Shown here piece after piece: positions 36,281 to 44,781 of a DNA stretch of 64,000 nucleotides (positions are counted from its first letter, which is position 1; each line of letters opens with the position of its first letter). The position numbers and the translations under genes were made by a program. The notes under the pieces were generated by a model that was not told where the DNA came from, did not search any database, and worked only from the letters and a program-made list of their open reading frames with translations. Source of the stretch: an uncultured Ellagibacter sp. (GTDB lineage Bacteria > Actinomycetota > Coriobacteriia > Coriobacteriales > Eggerthellaceae); NCBI GenBank assembly GCA_934663775.1, contig CAKUKU010000001.1, positions 62,001 to 126,000 of the forward strand, read 5' to 3'.

Positions 36281-37576
36281 ATGCCAAGTGCGAAAAACCT
36301 AACACCCAGAGGATATAAGCCGCGGCTTATCGAAGGTCGCCTTGATGCCCTTATGGAATCTTTTGGCTGCATGGAAATCAACGGACCGAAATGGTGCGGC
36401 AAAACCTGGACAGCTCGAACTCGCTGCGCAAGCATGACGAAGCTTGACGAGCCCGCCGAGCGCGAGGCGGCCCAAATGGATCCATCGCTTGCGCTTATGG
36501 GCGACACACCCCATCTTGTTGACGAATGGCAAGAAGTTCCCGAGGTTTGGGATGCGGCACGGCGCTTCGTCGATGACTCAGGAAACCAGCGCGGTGCACT
36601 GCTGCTCACGGGCTCCACGGCACTTAAAGCTGGCGAGCGCGAAAAGGTTCGCCATTCCGGAACAGGCAGAATCGCTCGTCTGTCCATGCGACCGATGGCG
36701 TTGTGCGAGTCGGGCGAAGGCGAAGCAAAGGTGTCATTGCATGCGCTTTTGAGTGGCGAGGAACTTCGGCCAGCCCGCAAAGAAACGGGGCTTGCCGACG
36801 TGGCGCGTTGGTGTTGTCGCGGCGGATGGCCCGCCAACATCGGGCTTTCCGATGAAGCGGCGGCGGAGACGGCTTCGCAGTATATTCAATCCGTTCTTGA
36901 CGTGAACGTTATAGAAGACGGTCGCTCGCCCGAGATGGCGTTGGCGCTGTTGCGGGCGATGGCGATGAATATAAGCCAAGCGGTAACGTACAAAACCCTG
37001 ATAAAGGACGCGTCGGACGGGGTATCTGGTCCGGATGTGGATACCGTTGCCGCCTATCTCGATTTGTTTGCCAGGCTCAAGCTCACGGAGGGCTTGCATG
37101 GGTGGGAACCGCCTATGCGCTCAAAAGCGCGCGTGCGAGTGAAGCCGAAACGGTACTTTTGCGACCCCTCGTTAGCAGCGGCATTGCTCGGCGCAACTCC
37201 TCAGAAGCTTCTTCGCGATACGCAAACGTTGGGAATGCTATTCGAGAATCTCGTCATCCGCGATCTGCACGTGTTTCTATCAACGTATTCAGGCCTCGGC
37301 AATGAACTGCATTATTACCGCGATGACCAGGGGCTTGAAGTAGATGCCATCATTGAATACGGCGGCCTGTGGGGCGGCGTGGAAGTGAAATTGAGCGATA
37401 CGAAAGCCGATGAGGGCGCAGCAAGCTTGAAAAAGCTGCGCGACAAGATGACGGCGAATCCAGCTGCGCGCAATGCCGAGCCAGCATTTTTGGCTGTAGT
37501 GGTGGGCCGGGGAAACCTAGCCTACACGCGAGACGACGGCGTAATGGTGATTCCCGCAGCACTGCTGGGCGCATAG
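36281..37576 (+). CDS. AAA_14/DUF4143 ATP-binding protein
   Basis: 431 residues. N-terminal P-loop ATPase: INGPKWCGKTWTA (Walker A, near 33-46), HLVDEWQEVPEVWDAAR (Walker B with the family DEWQ), LLLTGSTAL (sensor) and a GRIARLSMRPMALCE arginine segment. The C-terminal DUF4143 part keeps a PD-(D/E)xK-like arrangement, GLEVDAIIE (E353, D355) and GVEVKLSD (E368, K370), so DNA binding or cleavage is conceivable. Function of this large family is unknown. SD AAAGG. Monocistronic, preceded by the 23-bp iterons and followed by relics of a DNA methyltransferase region, which suggests a mobile or horizontally acquired locus. Confidence 0.85.
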   Translation: MPSAKNLTPRGYKPRLIEGRLDALMESFGCMEINGPKWCGKTWTARTRCASMTKLDEPAEREAAQMDPSLALMGDTPHLVDEWQEVPEVWDAARRFVDDSGNQRGALLLTGSTALKAGEREKVRHSGTGRIARLSMRPMALCESGEGEAKVSLHALLSGEELRPARKETGLADVARWCCRGGWPANIGLSDEAAAETASQYIQSVLDVNVIEDGRSPEMALALLRAMAMNISQAVTYKTLIKDASDGVSGPDVDTVAAYLDLFARLKLTEGLHGWEPPMRSKARVRVKPKRYFCDPSLAAALLGATPQKLLRDTQTLGMLFENLVIRDLHVFLSTYSGLGNELHYYRDDQGLEVDAIIEYGGLWGGVEVKLSDTKADEGAASLKKLRDKMTANPAARNAEPAFLAVVVGRGNLAYTRDDGVMVIPAALLGA

Positions 37577-37733
37577 CGAGGGTGTCCGTCGACTCAGCTG
37601 AGTTCTCCAGCACCAAGTCGACAACCTTCTCCAGCTCATCCAAATCCCATTTGCGGCGTTTCGCCGCATTGTCGATTGCAACGATTCGCGCACTTGAAAT
37701 TAACCGGCTACTCCCCTTTCGTTTTTTCGGCAT
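37577..37733 (-). pseudogene. Possible fragment of an unknown small gene
   Basis: From an ATG at 37731-37733 the minus strand reads a basic helical stretch (RIVAIDNAAKRRKWDLDELEKVVDLVLE) before running into antisense of the ATPase gene at 37576. The first ~50 residues look protein-like, the rest does not. It may be a gene following the methyltransferase that was cut when the ATPase locus arrived. Low certainty. Confidence 0.3.
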
Positions 37734-37905
37734 AGAGCTTGAAAAGGTGAGCGACGATTTTCTCCTCGTCGCCGTTGAACTCTACGTCGTAGGCGGCTTC
37801 AACTGCAGCGTCGAGCTCCTTGTGCGCAGCGAGCAGGTCAGTTGGCATTTTGTCGGGGTCGCGCGCGACGCTCGCATGCGCAACCGCTTCCGCTCCGGTT
37901 TTTCA
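37708..37905 (-). pseudogene. C-terminal remnant of a DNA methyltransferase (type IIG/MmeI-like)
   Basis: The minus strand has an open segment of ~64 codons ending at TAG 37708-37710, with ARDPDKMPTDLLAAHKELD, AAVEAAYDVEFNGDEEKIV and AHLFKLYAEKT, closely resembling the final helix pair of large class I SAM-dependent DNA methyltransferases. A TGA stops the frame just upstream (near 37906) and no catalytic domain is present. The 397-bp gap around it holds no intact gene. Confidence 0.55.
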
Positions 37906-37973
37906 CTGGCACAATTCTACCCCTCTGTACATTTCGAGAGGCAGAATCGCGCGAGATTGCGCGAATCAGCAAC

Positions 37974-38405
37974 TTACGCCTTATCCGCGCAATCGGGGCA
38001 AAGGCCGGTGAAGATGATGTCGAAGCCCTCGATCTGGAACCCGTGGGTGTCGCGCACGCTCGAAAGCAGGCCCTCGCTCGGCATCTCGACGTCGTAGACA
38101 ACACCGCATTCGCGGCAAATCGCATGATAGTGGCAATCACAGCGGAAGTCATAGCGGTCGGCGCCGCCCGCCACGGGAATATGGAGCACCTCGCCCTGCT
38201 CAGTCAGCACGCCAAGGTTGCGGTACACCGTCGCCCGCGAGATGCTCGGGTGCTTCTCGCGCACCGCGTCGTACACGTCCGCAGAAGTGGGATGGTTGTG
38301 AAGCGAGCGAACTGCCTCGAGCACGAGCGCTCGCTGACGCGTGTTCCTCGTCGCCGTGCAGCTCGCAGCACCTGCCTTTGCCGTAGCCTTCGATATGTTC
38401 GCCAT
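37974..38405 (-). CDS. Fur-family transcriptional regulator (PerR-like)
   Basis: 143 residues from the ATG at 38403-38405. Winged-helix DNA-binding half (RNTRQRALVLEAVRSLHNHPTSADVYDAVREKHPSISRATVYRNL) and a dimerisation half with metal ligands DCHYHAICRECG and the second structural-zinc pair CPDC near the end. The two CxxC pairs and the Asp/His pattern favour a peroxide-type (PerR) role over iron, but this is not certain. An AT-rich promoter region lies upstream at 38430-38480. Confidence 0.9.
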   Translation of the reverse strand: MANISKATAKAGAASCTATRNTRQRALVLEAVRSLHNHPTSADVYDAVREKHPSISRATVYRNLGVLTEQGEVLHIPVAGGADRYDFRCDCHYHAICRECGVVYDVEMPSEGLLSSVRDTHGFQIEGFDIIFTGLCPDCADKA

Positions 38406-38480
38406 TTCGCCTCTTTTCACGCTTGCTTCATGAAATCTTAATAGGAGTATATATCATTAGCTATTTCTTTACGCAAGCAT

Positions 38481-38513
38481 AATAAAGGCTCCGACGGAAA
38501 ATCCATCGGAGCC
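38481..38513 (-). terminator. Terminator after the PII gene
   Basis: On the minus strand GGCTCCGATGG, short loop, CCGTCGGAGCC followed by TTTATT, 46 bp past the PII stop. Confidence 0.85.
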
Positions 38514-38558
38514 TTCTGAATTTGAGAACTCAGGCTGTCGCGCGAGTGCCTTTCAGCC

Positions 38559-38897
38559 CTATACCGCCGACTCCCCGCGCTCGTCGGTGCGGATACGGAT
38601 GACTTCATCAATCGGCGCGACGAAGATCTTGCCGTCACCCACGTTGCCCGTGCGCGCCGTCTCGGTGATGACCTTCACCAGCCCGTCGACTTCCTCATCA
38701 CCTACCACGAGTTCGAACTTCACCTTGGGCACCATGTTCAGCAAAACCTCGGTGCCGCGATAGTATTCCTTCCAGCCATGCTGGCTGCCGCAGCCGTTGA
38801 CCTGGGAGATCGTCATACCGCCAACCTTTGCTGCAAAGAGAGCCTCCTTGAGCGGTTCGAGCTTCTCGGGGCGGACAATCGCAGTGATCCTTTTCAT
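38559..38897 (-). CDS. PII nitrogen regulatory protein
   Basis: 112 residues, the size of GlnB/GlnK, starting MKRITAIVRPEKLEPLKEAL (SD GAAGGAG). The T-loop is GSQHGWKEYYRGTEVLLNM: the uridylylated Tyr51 of proteobacterial PII is Val51 here, so covalent modification at that site is excluded; Tyr46 remains. The C-terminal signature TGNVGDGKIFVAPI for ATP/2-oxoglutarate binding is intact. Lies 28 bp after amtB, so it probably gates the ammonium channel as GlnK does. Confidence 0.94.
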   Translation of the reverse strand: MKRITAIVRPEKLEPLKEALFAAKVGGMTISQVNGCGSQHGWKEYYRGTEVLLNMVPKVKFELVVGDEEVDGLVKVITETARTGNVGDGKIFVAPIDEVIRIRTDERGESAV

Positions 38898-38925
38898 AAG
38901 TTTCAGCTCCTTCCTTAAAACTCGC

Positions 38926-40200
38926 CTAGTCAAGGCCGATATAGGCAGGGTACGCGGACTCGCCGTGTGCCGCAACGTCGAGGCCTTGCGCCTCTTCTTC
39001 CTCGCTGACGCGCAGGCTGCCCTTGAAGCATGCCTTCACGATAAGGCCAAGGACCACGTCGAGCACGCCGACAAACACGATGGTGATCAGGATGCCCAGG
39101 ATCTGGCTGCCCAGAAGCGAAGCATCGCCGGTGTAGATGAGGCCGCCGAAGTCGGTCCAGGAAAGCTCGGGCACGCAGAAGATGCCGGTGCAGATGCCGC
39201 CGACGATGCCGCCGACCGCGTGGCAACCGAACGCGTCAAGCGCGTCGTCGTAGCCGATCTTCGCCTTGCAGAAGGAAATCGCGAAGTAGCAGATCGGGGA
39301 CACGATAAGGCCCATGACGATTGCAGCCCAGGGCTCCACGAAGCCCGCAGCAGGGGTGATGACGACAAGGCCCGCGACAAGACCGGTGGCAGCGCCGACG
39401 AGGGTAGGCTTGCCAACCTTCACGCGCTCGACGATCATCCAGGAAACGAGCGCCGCGCCGGAAGCGGCGACCGTGTTCACCAGGGCAAGCGCCGCAACGC
39501 CGTCAGCCGCAAACTCGGAGCCCGCGTTGAAGCCGAACCAACCGAACCACAGAAGCGTTGCGCCCAGAGCGACGAAGGGAACGTTGTGCGGGCGGTAGCT
39601 CATCATGCCGAAGCCTTTGCGCTTGCCCAGAAGCAGGCAGAGGATAAGGCCGGTCAAGCCGGAAGAAATGTGGACAACGTCGCCACCTGCGAAGTCGAGC
39701 GCGCCGATGGTGTCGCCGATGAGGGAGCCGTCGCCGCCCCAAACCATGTGCGCCAGCGGCGGGTACACCACGATGGTCCAAATGGCCACGAACGCACAGA
39801 TCGCGCCGAACTTCATGCGACCCGCAAGGGCACCGGTGATAATGGCCGTGGTGATCATGCAGAAGGCCAGCTGGAAAACGACATCCGCCATCGCGGGATA
39901 GCTGTCATGACTCAGCGCTTCGGGTGCCTCACCAGTGATGTTGGCGACCAGGCCCGTAAGACCGATCTGGTCGAAGCCTCCGAAGAACGGAATCGAGCCG
40001 TCTCCACCGTAAGCGAAAGACCAACCGAAAATCGTCCACGTGATTGCAACGATGCCCAAAACGCCGAACACCATGATCATGGTGTTGACCACGTTTTTGC
40101 GGCGCGACAGACCTCCGTAGAAGAACGCAAGGCCAGGAGTCATAAGCAGGACCAGCATCGCGCAAACGAGCATGAACCCTGTATTACCCGAGTCAAACAT
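38926..40200 (-). CDS. amtB: Ammonium transporter
   Basis: 424 residues from the ATG at 40198-40200 (SD GAGGAGG). Eleven-helix Amt fold: MLVLLMTPGLAFFYGGLSRRKNVVNTM, the twin-His pore residues in GDVVHISSGLTGL and DAFGCHAVGGIVGGICTGIF, and LLWFGWFGFNAGS. There is no cleavable signal of the Proteobacterial type. In operon with PII (amtB first), the classic nitrogen-scavenging pair. Confidence 0.97.
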   Translation of the reverse strand: MFDSGNTGFMLVCAMLVLLMTPGLAFFYGGLSRRKNVVNTMIMVFGVLGIVAITWTIFGWSFAYGGDGSIPFFGGFDQIGLTGLVANITGEAPEALSHDSYPAMADVVFQLAFCMITTAIITGALAGRMKFGAICAFVAIWTIVVYPPLAHMVWGGDGSLIGDTIGALDFAGGDVVHISSGLTGLILCLLLGKRKGFGMMSYRPHNVPFVALGATLLWFGWFGFNAGSEFAADGVAALALVNTVAASGAALVSWMIVERVKVGKPTLVGAATGLVAGLVVITPAAGFVEPWAAIVMGLIVSPICYFAISFCKAKIGYDDALDAFGCHAVGGIVGGICTGIFCVPELSWTDFGGLIYTGDASLLGSQILGILITIVFVGVLDVVLGLIVKACFKGSLRVSEEEEAQGLDVAAHGESAYPAYIGLD

Positions 40201-40349
40201 TGCATGTACCTCCTCTGTTTCCAAACGTGCATGTGTATGACAGAGAAGATAATCGCACCCAAAGACGGGATCGGGCGGCGCGATGCCCAGTGTTAACGTT
40301 TATTCAAACGCACCGTAACAAACGGGAAGCGCGAGCGAAACAGAAAAGA

Positions 40350-40381
40350 AATAACCCCAGGTGAAAGGGTCTGAGGTTATT
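40350..40381 (-). terminator. Terminator after the SLH surface-protein gene
   Basis: On the minus strand AATAACC...GGTTATT with an internal imperfect stem, followed by TCTTTTCTGTTT. A second GC-rich hairpin (GGGCCGCTCG/CGAGCGGCCC, 40453-40489) lies between it and the gene end at 40521 but lacks a T-run. Confidence 0.7.
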
Positions 40382-40520
40382 GTTTCGCCAAGGTTACGAA
40401 GCACCGTTCGCCGGAAACGGGGGCTAGTCGGAGGGCCGCAAGCACGGCGAGAGGGCCGCTCGAAAAGCGTTTCGCCCTCCGAGCGGCCCGAGCGGAATCT
40501 CGTCCCGCCTACGCACTTGC

Positions 40521-43500
40521 TTACGAGTTGGCCCGCCACAGGAAGGTGACCGCTTGGCTGCGGGTGCAGCCGTCGTCGGGCCCGAACGATCCGTTGTCGT
40601 AGCCGTGGGCGATACCGTTTTCGGCAGCCCAGGCGACGGCATCGGCATAGTAAGCACCCTCAGCAACATCGGCGAAACCGCTTGATGCCGCAGATTCAGG
40701 CGAACCTGCCGCACGCCAGAGGAACGTCGCAACCTGGCCGCGCGTACATACGTCGTCGGGGCCGAAAGCGTCGCTGCTGTACCCATGGGCGATTCCCGCC
40801 TCAACTGCCCAAGCGACGGCCTTCGCGTAGTAAGCATCCTGCGAGACGTCGGAGAAGCTGCTCGGCGCAGAAGGCTCGGGGCACCCCGCCGCCCGCCACA
40901 GGAACGTGACGACTTGACCGCGCGTGCACGGATCGTCGGGGCCGAACAGGCCGTTTCCGTAGCCCTGCGCGATGCCGGACGCAGCCGCCCACTTTACCGC
41001 CTCGTAGTAATACGCGTCGTTCGGCACATCGTAGAAAAGGTTGAGCAAAGAATTGTCCTCCATGAAGCTTGCCCTCACCTCGACCCTGCTACCAGGCATG
41101 ATGAAGGTGAATGTACCGTCGCCTCTGTCGGTGAGCGTAAGCTCGTTGCCGCGCGCGTCGGTTGCGACGAGGGTCTCCAAGGTATAGCCAGCATCGGGCG
41201 CAACGGTGATGGTCACGGTGGAACCGCGATACGCGTACTTCGCGCTGACAGCCACAGACCCATGCGAAGGATCGTCGGGAACGACGACGGCGTAGCTCGG
41301 CGACCAGTCGGAGCCGTTGCTCGTCCATTGCGCCGCGAGCGTGATGTCGCCCGTCACGATGTCGTTTTCGAAGTCGAACTTCTTGCCGTCTTCCGTATAC
41401 CATCCGGCAAAGGTGCAGCCGTCCTTGCTAAGCGCATCCGGCGCGGTGGCCTTGCCGTTGTTCGGCACGACCTGCATGGCATACCTGCTGCCGTCGTTCA
41501 TGAAAGTCACGGTGTGACCTTGGATGAGCACCTGTTTGCCGTCGTTATCAACCGGAAGGCCATTGTAGAACGTACCGCCGGAAACATAAGTAGAATCAGG
41601 CCATCCAGTCAGCTTTACGCTCTCGTAAAACGTGCCGCCGGTGATACGTGCCCCGCCTTCCACCGTACCGTAGAACGTACCGCCGGAAACAACAGAGGGA
41701 GTCGCACCTTGACTACTTCCCTGGTACCTAAGCGTAACCGGCCCGTAGAAACTGCCGCCGGAGATTGCGTTTTCGCCTCCCGCAGACGGTTCGTCCCCGG
41801 CGTATACCGGGCAGTAGTAGCTGCCACCGAAAATCTCGGTGCCGCGAGCATCCACCTTTCTGGCATTTTTCACAGTCAGATTCGCGCCGAGCTCGAAGTT
41901 CAGTAATTCGCTGATGGTCAGCAGCCTGCCCTTCATGTCGAGGACATAGTCTTCCGTGACGGTCATGTGATTCAAACACAAGTCGCCACCGATGTCCGCT
42001 GCCTTTCTCAGATTCTCTATGTCGGAAATGGACAGAACGCCCTGATTATCCATCTTTCCATTAGCGGCAATCGCCAGTTTAGTGCCCTTGTCCAACGACA
42101 GCAAACCAGAGGTTTTGCCTTCCTCCGCGGCGCAGGTCGTCACCACACCGTCATCGCCGATTGTCAGGGAAGTATTATCGTCCCCGAAAAGCACCTCGCA
42201 AGTTGCGCCAACCGTTAGACCACCTCTAACCGTCACGTTGCCGAAAGGATGTAAGTGCGCGTTGTCCTGCAGCGTCAACGTCCCGCCTTCGGTGATAGTC
42301 AAGGGGCAGTAAAGCGACAGCGTACCGGCGTTCCCGCTGCCATTCACAATCGTGATCGCCCTGTCAACGGTGAGCGCATCGTCTTTACTGACGGTAATCT
42401 CGCCTTTCAGCTTGATCGTCGTGACGTTTTTGTTCGCCAGAGCATCCAGGAACTCTTTCTCCCCGGAGACCGACGCCGTAATCGAGGTAGTGCCACTTCC
42501 TGTCACTTCACCGTTGATAGTGCCGCCGTCAACGTCTAGCGCGCCATCGTTTTCAACATTTCCGTTGATCGTACCGCCATGCATCATGAACTCGCCGCTA
42601 TTCCGCACTCCGCCACTTACACCGTCGGCGCTAGTGCAATTTTCAATCCCACCGCTATTCATGATGAATTGGCCCTCGTTGTATACGCCGCCGCCACGAC
42701 CAGTACCTGGGGTACTCATCGCCGCTTTGCACGACAGAATCTTACCGCCGTTCAGGGTTAGCTTTCCGATCGCGTTTCCGGATGAGTGAATGTAGACACC
42801 ACCGCCATTTGGCGCAACGCAGGCGCGAATTTCACTCCCGGGGTTCATGACGAACTCGCACATTGGTTCAACAAATACACCGCCTCCGCAATCAGCCGAG
42901 GCGCAACCGACGATGCCGCCACCGTTCATGACGAATGAACTTGCCATCCCGGCAACATTATCACTGCAAAGATACACTCCGCCGCCAAAGGCGGATCTAC
43001 CGTTGCTAACGGCTCTGCAGCCGACGATATTGCCACCTTCCATGGTCAGCTTCCCGCCGGAAACGTAGACACCGCCGCCGAAAGTCCGATAGCCATCGCC
43101 GGCCCGCGTTCCCGTACCGCCGGTGATGATGCCGCCGGAGACGGTCTTCGTGCCGTTTTCGTCCAGCACCCACAGGCCACCATCGTTTGGCTTGAATTTG
43201 TGCGCAGAGCTGGGGTTGCTGTCTTTGATGGTCAAGCTGCCGTCGCTCTCAACCTTAAGCACGCTGCCATAAGCTTGGGTGTTCTCGTACCTGAGCACAT
43301 AGCCGTTGAGGTCGAGCTCAACGCTGCCGGAGATAGCCAAAGTAGCGCTGATATCGATATTCGCCGTCAGCTTGACCGCGCCACCCTGCTCAACCGCACT
43401 TGCCAGCGCTTCCGCCGTGGAAACCTCCGTTACACCATTCGTCGCCGAGCCTTCGCGCGCACCGATAAGCCCGCTGCCGGGGTCTCCCCCTTTGTTGTAG

Positions 43501-43649
43501 CCATTGTTCAGCTCGACAGATCCGCCTTCTTCGGGGCTATCGACCAGACCCCCCCCCGAGCCGGTTACCCCCTCTCCCAAGGCTGGCGCGGGCACAAATG
43601 CCGTGCACAGCGCGAGCGCGGTGAAAATGCTCAGCAGTCGTTTCTTCAT
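40521..43649 (-). CDS. Secreted surface protein: beta-helix-like region, InlB-type repeat and three SLH domains
   Basis: 1042 residues from the ATG at 43647-43649 (SD GAGGGAGG). Signal peptide MKKRLLSIFTALALCTAFV, cleavage near residue 25. Residues ~80-690 are Gly/Asn-rich with recurring SGGxxxG turns (SGGTFYGTVEGG, GGTFYESV), as in right-handed parallel beta-helices. An InlB-type B repeat follows (VTFMNDGSRYAMQV...TFAGWYTEDGKKFDF...LAAQWT), then a DUF-like Gly/Val module. The last ~190 residues hold three SLH repeats, each ending in TRGQV(V/A)TFLWRA or its variant, which would anchor the protein to wall polymers. Likely adhesin or host-facing coat protein. Confidence 0.88.
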   Translation of the reverse strand: MKKRLLSIFTALALCTAFVPAPALGEGVTGSGGGLVDSPEEGGSVELNNGYNKGGDPGSGLIGAREGSATNGVTEVSTAEALASAVEQGGAVKLTANIDISATLAISGSVELDLNGYVLRYENTQAYGSVLKVESDGSLTIKDSNPSSAHKFKPNDGGLWVLDENGTKTVSGGIITGGTGTRAGDGYRTFGGGVYVSGGKLTMEGGNIVGCRAVSNGRSAFGGGVYLCSDNVAGMASSFVMNGGGIVGCASADCGGGVFVEPMCEFVMNPGSEIRACVAPNGGGVYIHSSGNAIGKLTLNGGKILSCKAAMSTPGTGRGGGVYNEGQFIMNSGGIENCTSADGVSGGVRNSGEFMMHGGTINGNVENDGALDVDGGTINGEVTGSGTTSITASVSGEKEFLDALANKNVTTIKLKGEITVSKDDALTVDRAITIVNGSGNAGTLSLYCPLTITEGGTLTLQDNAHLHPFGNVTVRGGLTVGATCEVLFGDDNTSLTIGDDGVVTTCAAEEGKTSGLLSLDKGTKLAIAANGKMDNQGVLSISDIENLRKAADIGGDLCLNHMTVTEDYVLDMKGRLLTISELLNFELGANLTVKNARKVDARGTEIFGGSYYCPVYAGDEPSAGGENAISGGSFYGPVTLRYQGSSQGATPSVVSGGTFYGTVEGGARITGGTFYESVKLTGWPDSTYVSGGTFYNGLPVDNDGKQVLIQGHTVTFMNDGSRYAMQVVPNNGKATAPDALSKDGCTFAGWYTEDGKKFDFENDIVTGDITLAAQWTSNGSDWSPSYAVVVPDDPSHGSVAVSAKYAYRGSTVTITVAPDAGYTLETLVATDARGNELTLTDRGDGTFTFIMPGSRVEVRASFMEDNSLLNLFYDVPNDAYYYEAVKWAAASGIAQGYGNGLFGPDDPCTRGQVVTFLWRAAGCPEPSAPSSFSDVSQDAYYAKAVAWAVEAGIAHGYSSDAFGPDDVCTRGQVATFLWRAAGSPESAASSGFADVAEGAYYADAVAWAAENGIAHGYDNGSFGPDDGCTRSQAVTFLWRANS

Positions 43650-43889
43650 CGTGCTTACCTCCCTCATAAGAGCGGTTCGATCCCCCAACTAGCCCTTCTC
43701 CAAAAACAGCGCAACGACAGCGCGCAGCACCTTTTGCTGCGTCAAAAGCCCGCCCGCCTGCTTTCCCCACGCCAAGCTGAAGCCTCCCTGTGATTGAACT
43801 TGCGATTGTGATTCCTATATACCATAGAAAGCCATCCCAAGGAAATGTCCCCCACCGAAAAGTTGCAGCGCACTTATGGCGCCGCCGCC

Positions 43890-44321
43890 TCAAGGACAAG
43901 AATCCCTTTTCAGCCTGCATACCCTTCCCAAAGCTTTGGCCTCATGGCGAGCCGCAGCACCCGGGTACGCTATCGACGCGGAGCGAATGCCCTCCTCGAG
44001 ATTCCGGAGCGTGCAGTCGATGACCGCACCAGCGCACTCCCAGCCTATCTCTGCGAGAAGGCCAATCCAATCGTAGGGCGAGACGCCAAGGCTCCTGCAA
44101 ATCTCGTCGCGACGGCTTCCCTCGGGAAGCAAACCGTTGAACCATGCAGAGGTCTTTGCCTCGCCAAACGGGCGGCCCTTCGCGGGAAACGCCATCGAGA
44201 GCACTGGTCTGCCGGCGAGTTTGTCGACAACCGCTTGCTCATACTCGAAGCGTCCGCCTTTGCGGTTTTCGACAACATGTCCGATCAGATTTTCCCCCAG
44301 ATATACGTCGAGTTGTCTCAT
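43890..44321 (-). pseudogene. hipA: Truncated HipA (N-terminal domain only)
   Basis: 143 residues. The first ~105 match the HipA N-terminal domain (LDVYLGENLIGHVV, AFPAKGRPFGEAKTSAWFNGLLPEGSRRDEICRSLGVSPYDWIGLLAEIGWECAGAV). The frame then runs into unrelated sequence and stops; the kinase domain of ~300 residues is missing and is not found downstream. Its ATG overlaps the hipB stop (ATGA). Either a decayed toxin or a small HipS-like protein without its kinase. Confidence 0.75.
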
Positions 44322-44554
44322 TCGGTCACCTTCACGTCCGCGCCTTTGGGAACGATGACCATGCGAAAACCCAGTTGCTGCAGGTAACGGTCGACCTTGA
44401 CCGCCGACACGTTCTTCCCCGTCTCAAGCGCCGAAAGGGTCACCGACGAGAAGCCGAGTTTTTTAGCCATCTCGACCTGCGTGATGCCGCGCTCCCTGCG
44501 CGCCTCGCGCAAGAACTCGCCAATGTCCTCGTATGAGTAAGCGTTGGTCCACAT
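44318..44554 (-). CDS. hipB: HipB-like helix-turn-helix antitoxin
   Basis: 78 residues from the ATG at 44552-44554. XRE-type HTH: IGEFLREARRERGITQVEMAKKLGFSSVTLSALETGKNVSAVKVDRYLQQLGF. A short C-terminal tail (RMVIVPKGADVKVTE) as in HipB. Preceded by an AT-rich region with inverted repeats, likely its own operators. Intact although its partner hipA is truncated. Confidence 0.88.
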   Translation of the reverse strand: MWTNAYSYEDIGEFLREARRERGITQVEMAKKLGFSSVTLSALETGKNVSAVKVDRYLQQLGFRMVIVPKGADVKVTE

Positions 44555-44566
44555 GATATGCCGCCG

Positions 44567-44653
44567 TTCAAAATACTTTATATTCGCTCTATTAATACAA
44601 ATATACAAAATATTTAATAGTTTCGCAATATCACGAATAATAAGTATTTTGAA
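44567..44653. promoter_or_regulatory. hipBA promoter with nested inverted repeats
   Basis: TTCAAAATACTT at 44567-44578 is repeated inverted at 44642-44653, and inside it CTATTAA (44589-44595) pairs with TTAATAG (44614-44620). The stretch is far richer in A/T than the surroundings. Suits a HipB operator and the hipBA promoter. Confidence 0.55.
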
Positions 44654-44781
44654 TCCTCGATGCTAGAGAATGGACTCGAAGGCACGACAAAAGCCCGCGC
44701 CTTCGCTACGAGCTCACCTTGGTATGCGCCAGAATAACGGGAGGTCATCGTTTTCTGCGCAAGCATCGCCTGTTGAGCTTG

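Noticed and set aside
43890-44554. A HipBST three-gene toxin system
   Set aside because: HipB and a HipS-like fragment are present but no HipT kinase follows; the next gene is the SLH protein.
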